A stretch of DNA of 8,325 nt from Armatimonadetes bacterium UBA5419 (GCA_002409445.1 DHNJ01000144.1:286-8610); one strand, 5' to 3'; numbered from the stretch's first letter, positions 1 to 6,569 are shown. The notes: generated from the letters alone by a model not told the origin. Program-made: numbers and translations.

Positions 1-64
1 CCCCCCGGCCCCGGGGGGGGGGGCGCGGGGGGCCGCGCGGGGCAGGTAGGGTCGGGCGTTGTGG
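1..64. other. Low-complexity left edge, likely remnant of the hairpin downstream of gene 1
   Basis: The first 32 bases are almost only C and G, with an 11-G run at 13-23 and a 6-G run at 27-32. From about base 33 onward the sequence (CCGCGCGGGGCAGGTAGG) resembles what follows the hairpin on the plus strand after gene 2 (GGCGTGCGGGGCAGGTAAGG, from 2941). By position this is where gene 1 should have its own downstream hairpin. The bases before 33 do not match the loop and left arm of the other hairpins, so they are either degenerate or badly resolved sequence at a contig end. No gene is seen here. Confidence 0.5.
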
Positions 65-2842
65 CTAGGGCGAGCCGCTCTCTATCACCCGGCTGACGCG
101 GCGCAGGCCGGCATGGTCGATGAACCAGACGTCGCCGTCGGGGGCCACGCCGATGGCCGAGACGCGGTCGCCGGGCGGCGGCGTGACGCTGGCCTCGGGG
201 CCGAAGCCATCCTTGGACGGCGCGGCAGCGCGCACGACGGTGGAGACATGGCCGGTCGGGCTGATGCGCCGCAGCCCCGAAGCATCGAAGCAGTAGAGGT
301 AGCCGGCGCTGTCGCTGGCCAGACCTATCGGCTGCAGGAAGCGCGCGGTCGCCGCGGGCCCGTCAACATAGGCGGTCTGGATGGTGCCAGGCGGGGGGCC
401 GACGAAGGTACTGACCACGCCGCGATCGGTGACTCGCCGGATCTTGCGGTTGTAGGTGTCTGCCACGTACGCCGCTCGGTCACGGCCGACGGCGATGCCC
501 GAGGGGTAGCTGAACCGCGACGGGACCTCGCTGTCGCCGCTGGCGCCGGTGATGGCGACGGCATCGCCGGCGAGGATCGTGGCGCGCCAGTTGGCGGGGT
601 TGGCCAGGTCAGTCGACCCACAGGTCGCCAGCCAGACGTGGTTGCCGTCGTCGGTGAACCAGATGTCGCGCTCACTGGTGGAGGCTAGGCCTTGGACCGT
701 GATGATCGGCGTCGGCGAGGCGACGGTGGGCAGCCCTTCCACGCCGGTGCCCAGGATGCGCGACACCGTCCAGTTATCAGCGGCCGTGGGCGAGCCACCG
801 TTATGCCGCACCAGGTGTATGGCGACGGTTGACTCCTCACCAACATATACGACGCCGCGCCGCGGGGCGGTGAGCGCGTAGAGCTTATCGAAACGCGCGA
901 CGTCGCCCGGGCCGGCGACATTACCGCTGTCTTGCGCGTGTCCGGCGATCGTGGTGATCTCGTTGGTCCGCGGGTCGAACCGGCGGATGGTGTACTGCGA
1001 GGCGAGGTAGACGACGCCGTCTGGGTCGACGGCCAGGCCCCGTGTGTAGCGGTCCACGGTGGCCTGGTCGGCCGGCCCATCACGCTCCGCGAGTGTGGTG
1101 AACGGCAGGTGGCCCGAGGCGCCGATGACCGTCTGCACGCGCACACGGGGGTTCGTCGCTCCGTGGCTGCCTTCCGGGGCGGCTTGGCTGGTGGTCGAGG
1201 CCTCCACCGTCGCGATGAAGCTGAAGGTGCGCACGCGGTCGGGGACGTTGAACCACCACTCCTGCGGGTCGGTCGTCGCGCCGGCGGGCAAGTCCAGCTG
1301 GACGCCACCCAGCTGGCGGGTCCGCAAGGGCATGTCTGGGCGGATATCGTAGGTGAAGTACGGCAGGCTGCCGGTCGGCGTGCCGTAGTAGCCACCGGCG
1401 TTCACGATTTGGACCGGTTCGCCCGTCGCGCTGTTGCCCACGCCGGTGCTCAGCGCGCCGTCGGGCACGCCGAGCCGACGCACCGCGTTGTTCTGCACAT
1501 CGGTGAAGACCACCGTGCCGTCGTCGCGGCCACGCAAGCCCCAGGGCGCGTTGAAGCGGGCGACGTTGCCCTGGCCGATGGCGTTGCCCGACGTGCCGTC
1601 CGCGGCGCCAGCGATGTTGACCACGCGCCAGTTCGAGGCGGTCGACGACTGTGTGCCAGGGGCGAGGGTGAGCAGGCGGATCTTGTGGCCGCTGGAGTCG
1701 GCAACGACGAGTGCGCCGCGGACCCAGGCCAGGCCGACCGGGCTGCGGAAGGTCGCGATGTCGCCCGCGCCGTCCTGCTGGCCCGCCGTACCGGTTCCAG
1801 CGATGACGACGCGTGAGCCGCTGGCGCCGATCAGACGGATGCGGTGGGCGGTGCGTTCGGCGACGTAGAGACTGCCGTCGGGCGCCGCCGCGATGCCGGC
1901 CGGGGCCGTCAGGCCGCTGGCCAGGGTGGCCACGGTGTAGCTGGCGGGCAGCGACGGGCTGCCGCTGCCCAGGGTGATGCGGCGGACGCGGCCGTCGGCG
2001 GTGGTCACGACGATGGCGCCGTTGCGGTCGACGTCGAGCATCTGCGGCGCGTTCAGTGTGGCGGTGTTGCCCGGGCCGTTGGTCGCGCCGGCGGTGCCGG
2101 TGCCGGCGACGGTGGTCACGCGGCCGTTGAGGTCGACACGGCGGAGGCGGTGGTTGCCGGTGTCGGCGACGTAGTAGGCGTTGTGGGCGGCGTGGAAGAC
2201 CACGTCGTTGGGCTGCTTGAACTGGGCGGCCTCGGGGGCGCCGTCGCTGTAGCCGGCGGTGGCGCGGCCGGTGAAGACGGTGGCCTGGTTGTTCTGCACG
2301 CGGTGGATGCGGTTGTCGGCGACCCGTGCGACCAGGTAGCTGCCGTCCGGGGCGAAGGTCAGGCCGCGGAGGCCGGACAGGCCGATGGAGGTGCCGCTGA
2401 CTTGGACCTGTTTGCGCAGGTCGGAGGTGGATTGGTTGCCGGTGGTCAGATGGCTGATCACGACCCGCAGGTATTCGCGGCCGATGGCCGCACCGAAGCG
2501 GTTGGTCAGGCTGACGTTGAGGATGCGGATTCCGCTGGAGCCGGGCTGGTCGACCAGCTGGGAGACGGTGAACGAGACCGCGGAGCCGTTGAACACAGCG
2601 CGGTTGCCGGCCTCGCCGCTGGCCTCGGCGCGGCCCAGGGGGGTGACCTGGACCTGACCCGAGTCGACATCAACATCGAAACGGGCGGTGCCGGTCTCGC
2701 GGGCGGCCGGCGCCTCCGGCACGGCGGGCCCGTCGGCGGCAGGTGGCCCGTTGGAGGAACTGCTACCGCAGGCAGAGAGCAGCAGAGCGAGGAGGAGTAT
2801 CGGTCCCGGCGCTAGCCGCCGGTAGTATCGGATAGCGGACAT
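65..2842 (-). CDS. Gene 1: predicted lipoprotein with two six-bladed NHL-type beta-propellers, one nested in the N-terminal domain
   Basis: A 925-residue protein predicted to be exported and lipid-anchored at the cell surface; substrate or partner is unknown. Residues 1-25 form a type II signal peptide (RYYRR n-region, Leu-rich core, lipobox LSAC with Cys25), followed by a Ser/Pro/Ala tether to about 50. Residues 51-133 and 471-585 are two halves of the N-terminal beta-rich domain found uninterrupted in genes 2-4. Between them, about 156-463, lie six NHL-like units (for example YYVADTGNHRLRRVD, 223-237; LYVAERTAHRIRLIG, 325-339). A second set of six fills about 588-920 and ends with PDGDVWFIDHAGLRRVSRV. 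The ATG is chosen because AAGGAG lies 6 nt upstream and the signal peptide begins directly. Stop is TAG. NHL propellers usually bind protein, sugar or RNA ligands or act as scaffolds; no catalytic motif is visible. It is the most divergent and the most downstream member of the array. Confidence 0.93.
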   Translation of the reverse strand: MSAIRYYRRLAPGPILLLALLLSACGSSSSNGPPAADGPAVPEAPAARETGTARFDVDVDSGQVQVTPLGRAEASGEAGNRAVFNGSAVSFTVSQLVDQPGSSGIRILNVSLTNRFGAAIGREYLRVVISHLTTGNQSTSDLRKQVQVSGTSIGLSGLRGLTFAPDGSYLVARVADNRIHRVQNNQATVFTGRATAGYSDGAPEAAQFKQPNDVVFHAAHNAYYVADTGNHRLRRVDLNGRVTTVAGTGTAGATNGPGNTATLNAPQMLDVDRNGAIVVTTADGRVRRITLGSGSPSLPASYTVATLASGLTAPAGIAAAPDGSLYVAERTAHRIRLIGASGSRVVIAGTGTAGQQDGAGDIATFRSPVGLAWVRGALVVADSSGHKIRLLTLAPGTQSSTASNWRVVNIAGAADGTSGNAIGQGNVARFNAPWGLRGRDDGTVVFTDVQNNAVRRLGVPDGALSTGVGNSATGEPVQIVNAGGYYGTPTGSLPYFTYDIRPDMPLRTRQLGGVQLDLPAGATTDPQEWWFNVPDRVRTFSFIATVEASTTSQAAPEGSHGATNPRVRVQTVIGASGHLPFTTLAERDGPADQATVDRYTRGLAVDPDGVVYLASQYTIRRFDPRTNEITTIAGHAQDSGNVAGPGDVARFDKLYALTAPRRGVVYVGEESTVAIHLVRHNGGSPTAADNWTVSRILGTGVEGLPTVASPTPIITVQGLASTSERDIWFTDDGNHVWLATCGSTDLANPANWRATILAGDAVAITGASGDSEVPSRFSYPSGIAVGRDRAAYVADTYNRKIRRVTDRGVVSTFVGPPPGTIQTAYVDGPAATARFLQPIGLASDSAGYLYCFDASGLRRISPTGHVSTVVRAAAPSKDGFGPEASVTPPPGDRVSAIGVAPDGDVWFIDHAGLRRVSRVIESGSP

Positions 2843-2866
2843 GACTAGCTCCTTAGGCAGTTGCCT
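2843..2866 (-). promoter_or_regulatory. Leader of gene 1: AGGC-AACT-GCCT stem-loop fused to AAGGAG ribosome binding site
   Basis: On the minus strand AAGGAG (2849-2854) sits 6 nt before the ATG. Immediately 5' of it, with no gap, is a 4-bp stem with a 4-nt loop (2855-2866). The same stem, with a different loop, occupies the same position before genes 2 and 3. If the proposed -10 at 2873-2878 is right, transcription would begin at or next to the first base of the stem, giving a leader of about 24 nt capped by a hairpin. The Shine-Dalgarno site is certain; a role for the hairpin is inference. Confidence 0.7.
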
Positions 2867-2872
2867 GGCTTT

Positions 2873-2901
2873 ACGCTAGTGCAGCGCGGGGCGCTTGTCC
2901 G
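2873..2901 (-). promoter_or_regulatory. Candidate promoter of gene 1
   Basis: Minus-strand reading gives CGGACA (2896-2901) as a -35 resembling TTGACA in four of six positions, a 17-nt spacer, and TAGCGT (2873-2878) as a -10 that keeps the T, A and final T of TATAAT. The identical layout with exactly 17 nt recurs before genes 2 and 3. It lies between the hairpin after gene 2 and the gene 1 leader, so it would give gene 1 its own transcript. The -10 is weak by consensus, so the sigma factor is uncertain. Confidence 0.45.
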
Positions 2902-2915
2902 CCGCCCCCAACGCC

Positions 2916-2947
2916 GCGCGCCGCCCGGTGGGGACCAGGCGGCGTGC
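2916..2947 (-). terminator. Stable GC-rich hairpin downstream of gene 2
   Basis: Inverted repeat 28 nt past the gene 2 TAG. The arms are 2916-2929 and 2934-2947 around a four-base loop (CCCC in the transcript). In the minus-strand RNA the pair at 2926/2937 is U-G, whereas plus-strand RNA would have a C-A mismatch, which favours action in the transcript of this array. There is one outer A-C mismatch (2918/2945). No U-tract follows, so it may end transcripts inefficiently or protect a 3' end. It differs from the copy at 4835-4866 at one base of 32. Confidence 0.55.
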
Positions 2948-2974
2948 GGGGCAGGTAAGGCTAGGGGCTGGCGG

Positions 2975-4555
2975 CTAGCCGGTAGTGCTGATGAGCATGC
3001 GGCTGATGCGTCGCAGGCCGACGTCGTCGACGAGCCAGATGTCGCCATCCGGAGCAACGCTGAGGCCGAGGATGGTCCGCGCGGCGCCGAAGCCCCCGAC
3101 GCTGGCGTCCATCCCGACGCCGTCGCTCACTGGGTCTCGTAGTTGCGTGATGGTCGTCACCTCGCCGGCCGGGCTGATCCGTCGCAGTCCGTTGCGGTCC
3201 GCGGTGTAGAGGTTGCCCGCCTCGTCGCGCGCGATGCCACCGGGCATTTCGAAGCGGGCCACCGCCGCCGCGCCGTCGACATAGCCAGCCGCCGTCGTCG
3301 GTGCGGGGGGACCGGCCAGAGTCGAGACGACCCCGGCCGCGTTGACGCGTCGGATCTTGTGGTTGCCGCGGTCGGCGACGATCGCGTCGGTGCTGCTGGT
3401 CGCGACAATGTCCCAGGGGCTTCGGAACTTCGACGGGGCGTCGGTGCTACCGTCCCCTCCCCCGCCTGCCACGATGGAGACGACCCAGTTCGCGCTGTGG
3501 GTGATGTTGCCGCCGGCGCTGAAGGCTCGGCAGACGTGGCCTATCTCGTCGCAGAACCAGAGGGTCCGCTCGCCTGCGGCGGCCAAGCCGTAGGTCGATC
3601 TGAGCGGCGATGTGGAGGTTCCGTCGGGATCGCCGTACGCGCCGTGACCCAGAATGTGGCTGACCGTCCAACTACTTGCCGCGGCGGGGTCGGCGCCGAT
3701 CTGCCTCAGCAGGTAGACCTTCGCGGCGGCCCAATCCGAGACGTAGACGAGGTCTGGCCGGACGACCGCCACCGAGGATATCTGCTTGAAGCGCGCGTCG
3801 GGGCCCGCAACGTCCGATCCGGCCACCTCACCGGGTATCGCCGAATCACCAGCGATGGTCGATATCCGCCCGGTGCGCGGGTCGTAGCGTCGAACGGTGC
3901 GGTACGAACTGAGGAAGACCGCGCCGTCGGAGGCGACATCGATGCCGACGGTCCGCTGGTTCAACGTGGCCGCCCCGGCCGGCCCGTTCAGTTGCGAGGC
4001 GGAGTGGGTCGGAGGGTTGGTCGAGGTAAGGATCACCGTCTGGGCGTGGGCTTGCGGGTGTGTGCCGTTGGCCACGCCCAAGGGTGGCGTCGGGCTCGTG
4101 GTGGCGGCCTCGGCGGTGGCGACGAAGCTGAACCGCAGCGTCCCCGCGGGGACAATGAACACCCATGGTACGGCCGCGGTAGTTGCGTTGCTGGCCAGTG
4201 GACCAGCGGCGAGCGGGTAGTCGAAGTGCGGCTTGGTGCCGCCGCTGGTGCCGTAGCTGGCGAACGCGCCGTAGACTTTGACGGGCGGGCCCGCCGCCGG
4301 TTCGGAGCGCAGGTTGCTGAGCACCACGCGCACGTACTTGTCACCGATGGGCTTGTTCAGGTGGTTGGTGAGTCGGACGTTCAGGACGTTGGTCTCTAGC
4401 GCGGCGTCCTGGACGGTCAGATTCGAGGAACTGAACGTGATCACGCGCCCGTTCATCACCGCGCGCTTGGACGCCTCGCCGTTCATCGGGGTGACCGTCA
4501 CGCGGCCGGTACCGACGTCGACTTGGAAGCTAGCCGTAGCGCCGCCCGCCTTCAT
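2975..4555 (-). CDS. Gene 2 body: NHL-propeller lipoprotein separated from its signal peptide by a one-base frameshift
   Basis: The open frame gives 526 residues beginning MKAGGATASF. An N-terminal beta-rich domain (about 5-185) contains PWVF and RFSFVATAEAA strand motifs. A six-unit NHL-type propeller (about 190-522) includes FLSSYRTVRRYDPRTGR, AIVADRGNHKIRRVN, LYTADRNGLRRIS and a final PDGDIWLVDDVGLRRISRM. As written the body lacks a signal peptide and has no Shine-Dalgarno site. The missing signal peptide and lipobox lie immediately upstream in another frame (4552-4653), and one extra C in the run at 4559-4565 would join them into a 559-residue lipoprotein matching gene 3 (560). The body has no other frameshift or stop and is exactly as long as the same segment of genes 3 and 4, so it does not look like an old pseudogene. 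Two Cys (335 and 342) are specific to this copy. Stop is TAG. Confidence 0.88.
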   Translation of the reverse strand: MKAGGATASFQVDVGTGRVTVTPMNGEASKRAVMNGRVITFSSSNLTVQDAALETNVLNVRLTNHLNKPIGDKYVRVVLSNLRSEPAAGPPVKVYGAFASYGTSGGTKPHFDYPLAAGPLASNATTAAVPWVFIVPAGTLRFSFVATAEAATTSPTPPLGVANGTHPQAHAQTVILTSTNPPTHSASQLNGPAGAATLNQRTVGIDVASDGAVFLSSYRTVRRYDPRTGRISTIAGDSAIPGEVAGSDVAGPDARFKQISSVAVVRPDLVYVSDWAAAKVYLLRQIGADPAAASSWTVSHILGHGAYGDPDGTSTSPLRSTYGLAAAGERTLWFCDEIGHVCRAFSAGGNITHSANWVVSIVAGGGGDGSTDAPSKFRSPWDIVATSSTDAIVADRGNHKIRRVNAAGVVSTLAGPPAPTTAAGYVDGAAAVARFEMPGGIARDEAGNLYTADRNGLRRISPAGEVTTITQLRDPVSDGVGMDASVGGFGAARTILGLSVAPDGDIWLVDDVGLRRISRMLISTTG

Positions 4556-4653
4556 CGCGGGGGGGTGCTGGAACTGCTGCCGCCGCAGCCGGCGAGCGCC
4601 AGCGCGAGTACGATGACCGGGGCGAGTCCCCGGGGTATTGTATAACAGGACAT
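4552..4653 (-). CDS. Gene 2 signal peptide and lipobox fragment, out of frame with the body
   Basis: A 33-residue reading frame starting at an ATG with AAGGAG 6 nt upstream. It reads MSCYTIPRGL, then a hydrophobic core, then lipobox LAGC (Cys23) and GGSSSST, closely matching the start of gene 3 (lipobox Cys23). It then runs into the poly-C tract, reads PPR and stops at TGA (4552-4554). That TGA overlaps the body ATG (4553-4555) as ATGA, a layout that permits termination-reinitiation. Restoring one C fuses it in frame to the body. This is the true N-terminus of gene 2, not an independent gene. Confidence 0.85.
   Translation of the reverse strand: MSCYTIPRGLAPVIVLALALAGCGGSSSSTPPR
4559..4565 (-). 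repeat. Seven-base homopolymer (C7 on the coding strand) at the gene 2 frameshift
   Basis: The plus strand has seven G. Eight would keep gene 2 in frame. The equivalent place in gene 4 has a C6 run within an in-frame CCA CCC CCC GCA, and in gene 3 it is broken up (ACC GCG CCG CCC). In the signal-peptide frame the bases read C CCC CCG, which fits the X XXY YYZ slippery pattern; a -1 slip here would enter the body frame. Confidence 0.8.
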
Positions 4654-4677
4654 GTTTCGCTCCTTAGGCATTTGCCT
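4654..4677 (-). promoter_or_regulatory. Leader of gene 2: AGGC-AAAT-GCCT stem-loop fused to AAGGAG ribosome binding site
   Basis: AAGGAG (4660-4665) is 6 nt from the ATG at 4653, and the stem-loop (4666-4677) abuts it. The ribosome binding site serves the signal-peptide frame, not the internal ATG at 4555. This is strong evidence that the real start of gene 2 is 4653 and that the frameshift is downstream of it. Confidence 0.7.
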
Positions 4678-4683
4678 GCTACT

Positions 4684-4712
4684 ACGCTGGTGCGGCGAGG
4701 AGCGTTTGTCCA
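4684..4712 (-). promoter_or_regulatory. Candidate promoter of gene 2
   Basis: Minus-strand TGGACA (4707-4712) matches TTGACA at five of six positions. It is followed by exactly 17 nt and CAGCGT (4684-4689), a poorer -10 than in the other two copies. Spacing to the leader stem-loop (6 nt) is the same as before genes 1 and 3. Confidence 0.42.
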
Positions 4713-4834
4713 ATGGGGCTGGTCGGGCGCGCGGGCGGGCGCTGACACGACGGTGGGTCCGCGTGGGTCGTGGGCCTCGAGTCGGGGCTCGCTGGTGATG
4801 GTCAGCAGGTCAACCAGCCGAGGCATGGTCAAGG
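4713..4834. other. Extra non-coding spacer between genes 3 and 2
   Basis: The interval between promoter and upstream hairpin is only 12 to 14 bp in the other two intergenic regions but about 122 bp here. It contains no convincing gene. A modest inverted repeat, GCTGGT (4791-4796) and ACCAGC (4813-4818), has a 16-nt loop. The stretch may be inserted sequence or a remnant kept after duplication; I see no ends that identify a mobile element. Confidence 0.5.
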
Positions 4835-4866
4835 GCGCGCCGCCCGGTGGGGACCAGGCGGCGCGC
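4835..4866 (-). terminator. Stable GC-rich hairpin downstream of gene 3
   Basis: It begins 20 nt past the gene 3 TAG. Arms 4835-4848 and 4853-4866 form 14 consecutive pairs in minus-strand RNA, including one U-G wobble at 4845/4856, around a CCCC loop. No U-run follows (CCUUGACC), so it is not a textbook intrinsic terminator, although its placement and stability fit transcript 3'-end formation. Confidence 0.6.
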
Positions 4867-4886
4867 GGGGTGGGTAGGTCCAGGGG

Positions 4887-6569
4887 CTAGCTCGTGGGGC
4901 TGGCGAGGACGCGGCTGACGCGGCGGAGGCCGGCCTCGTCGACGAACCAGATGTCGCCATCGGGGCCGACGCTGAGACCGAGGATGGCGAACGACCCACC
5001 GGCGCCCCCGACGGTGCCGGCGTTGCCGAAGCCATCACGCACTGGCCTGCGCAGACGCATGATGGTGGTCACGTCGCCGCTCGGGCTAATCCGCCGCAGG
5101 CCGTTAGCGTCCGCGGTGTAGATGTTGCCCGCCTGGTCGCGCGCGATGCCGCCGGGCGCGATGAAGCGGGCGGCGGAGGCCGCGCCGTCGACGTAGCCAG
5201 AGATGGTCCCCGGCGTGGCGGGCCCGACGAAGGTCGAGACGACACCGTCCCAGCTGATGTGGCGGAGCTTGTTGCTGCCGCGGTCGGCCACGATGGCGTC
5301 GGTGGTGTTGATCGCCACAATGTCCCAGGGGTTGTTGAATCGCGACGGGACGTCCGAGGCTCCGGCGCCGGCCGTGCCGCCGACGGCCTTGACGAGCCAG
5401 TTCAGACGGTTGGTGATGTCGCCGGCGCCGCTGATGGCGCGGTTGATCCGACCGAAATCATCAACGAACCAGAGCGTCCGATCACCCGACACGGCCAAGC
5501 CGTACGGCCGCCCGATAGGCGAGGTCGAGCCACCGTCGGGCAGGCCCGGCGTACCCGTGCCAAGGATGTGGCTCACCGTCCAGCTGCTGGCTGCGGCGGG
5601 GTCGGCGCCGACCTGCTTCAGCAGGTAGATCCGGTTGCCGTACCAGTCCGAGACGAAGACCAGGTCTGGCCGCGCGGCGGCGACACACGCCACCTCGGAG
5701 AATCGCGCGGCGTCGCCCGCGATACCCGACCCGACCACGATACCGCTCTTCGCCGGATCACCGGCGATGGTCGAGATCCGCCCTGTGCGTGGGTCGTAGC
5801 GTCGTACGGTGCGGTACGAGCTCAGGAAGACCGCGCCATCCGAAGCGACATCGATGCCGACGGTGCGCTGGTTCAGCGTGGCGGAGCCGGCCGGCCCGTC
5901 CAGTTGCGAGGCGACGTGGCTCGGGCCGTTGGCCGAGGTGACGACCACCGTCTGCACATGCGCCCGTGGGTGCGTGGCCAGGACGGCGCCCTCAGGCGGC
6001 CTCGGGGTGGCCAGGGCGGCCTCGGCGGTGGCGATGAAGCTGAACCGCTGTGTCCCGGCGGGGACACTGAACACCCATGGTATCGCGACGGTGCTCGCCT
6101 TGCTGGCCAAGGGACCACTGGTCAGGGGATAGTCAAGGTAGGGCTCGACGCCGTCGCCGGTGCCGTAGCCGGTGAACGTATTGAACACCTGCACCGGGGT
6201 GCCCGTGGCCGGTTCGGTGCGCAGATTGCTGATCACCACACGGACGTATTTGCCGCCGATGGGCTCGTTCAGGTTGTTGGTGAGCTGGACGCGCAGGGCC
6301 CGGGTGTTGGTCGCGGCGTCGTGCACGGTCAGCTTCGACGACTTGAACGTGATGACATGGCCGGTCATCACGGCGCGCGCGGCCAGTTCGCCTGTCAGTG
6401 GCGTCACGGTCACGCGGCCAGTCGCAACGTCGACCCGGAACATAGCGGTGCCCTCGCCCGGTGCGATTGCGGGCGGCGCGGTGCTGGAACTGCTGCCGCC
6501 GCAACCGGCGAGAAGCAGGGCGAGTAGGAAGGTCGGGGCGAATCCCCGAATGGATGTACAACGGGACAT
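4887..6569 (-). CDS. Gene 3: predicted lipoprotein with N-terminal beta domain and six-unit NHL-type propeller
   Basis: This is the only small paralogue seen complete: 560 residues. Residues 1-23 are a type II signal peptide (Arg3 and Arg8, Leu-rich core, lipobox LAGC with Cys23). Gly at +2 would not act as an inner-membrane retention signal under the enterobacterial Lol rule. A Ser/Thr/Pro tether runs to about 38. The beta-rich domain spans about 39-215 (TAMFRVDVATGRVTVTPL, YVRVVISNLR, PWVFSVPAGTQRFSFIA). The propeller (about 224-556) has units such as FLSSYRTVRRYDPRTGR (248-264), AIVADRGSNKLRHIS (425-439), IYTADANGLRRIS (483-495) and a terminal PDGDIWFVDEAGLRRVSRV. The start is supported by AAGGAG 6 nt upstream. 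Stop is TAG. No catalytic residues are recognised; a surface binding or scaffold role is inferred from fold family only. YWTD- or Kelch-like propellers are less likely because the R-x-I-R-R-[IV] and D-G-A-A-x-A-R-F motifs are NHL-like. Confidence 0.94.
   Translation of the reverse strand: MSRCTSIRGFAPTFLLALLLAGCGGSSSSTAPPAIAPGEGTAMFRVDVATGRVTVTPLTGELAARAVMTGHVITFKSSKLTVHDAATNTRALRVQLTNNLNEPIGGKYVRVVISNLRTEPATGTPVQVFNTFTGYGTGDGVEPYLDYPLTSGPLASKASTVAIPWVFSVPAGTQRFSFIATAEAALATPRPPEGAVLATHPRAHVQTVVVTSANGPSHVASQLDGPAGSATLNQRTVGIDVASDGAVFLSSYRTVRRYDPRTGRISTIAGDPAKSGIVVGSGIAGDAARFSEVACVAAARPDLVFVSDWYGNRIYLLKQVGADPAAASSWTVSHILGTGTPGLPDGGSTSPIGRPYGLAVSGDRTLWFVDDFGRINRAISGAGDITNRLNWLVKAVGGTAGAGASDVPSRFNNPWDIVAINTTDAIVADRGSNKLRHISWDGVVSTFVGPATPGTISGYVDGAASAARFIAPGGIARDQAGNIYTADANGLRRISPSGDVTTIMRLRRPVRDGFGNAGTVGGAGGSFAILGLSVGPDGDIWFVDEAGLRRVSRVLASPTS

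Noticed and set aside
3526..3553. Cys335 and Cys342 of gene 2 as a functional metal or disulfide site
   Set aside because: Only this copy has the pair, there is no CxxC or His context, and nothing else supports it.
3845..3970. Recent gene conversion between genes 2 and 3
   Set aside because: The most similar protein segment carries 12 silent nucleotide differences, which recent conversion would have erased.
3143..4399. Long open frames on the plus strand opposite the genes (also 1844..2815, 5259..6527, 6613..7335 and 7429..8109)
   Set aside because: They lie antisense to clear lipoprotein genes in GC-rich DNA where stop codons are rare, their translations are Arg/Gly/Ala/Val-rich without motifs, and they recur at the same relative place because the opposite strands are paralogous.
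4791..4818. Inverted repeat GCTGGT / ACCAGC as an operator or attachment site
   Set aside because: A 6-bp arm with a 16-nt loop is expected by chance in GC-rich DNA and has no counterpart in the other intergenic regions.
4530..4832. Minus-strand frame of 100 codons upstream of and overlapping gene 2
   Set aside because: It starts at TTG without a clear ribosome binding site, runs through the gene 2 promoter and leader, and overlaps the signal peptide in another frame; composition is non-specific.
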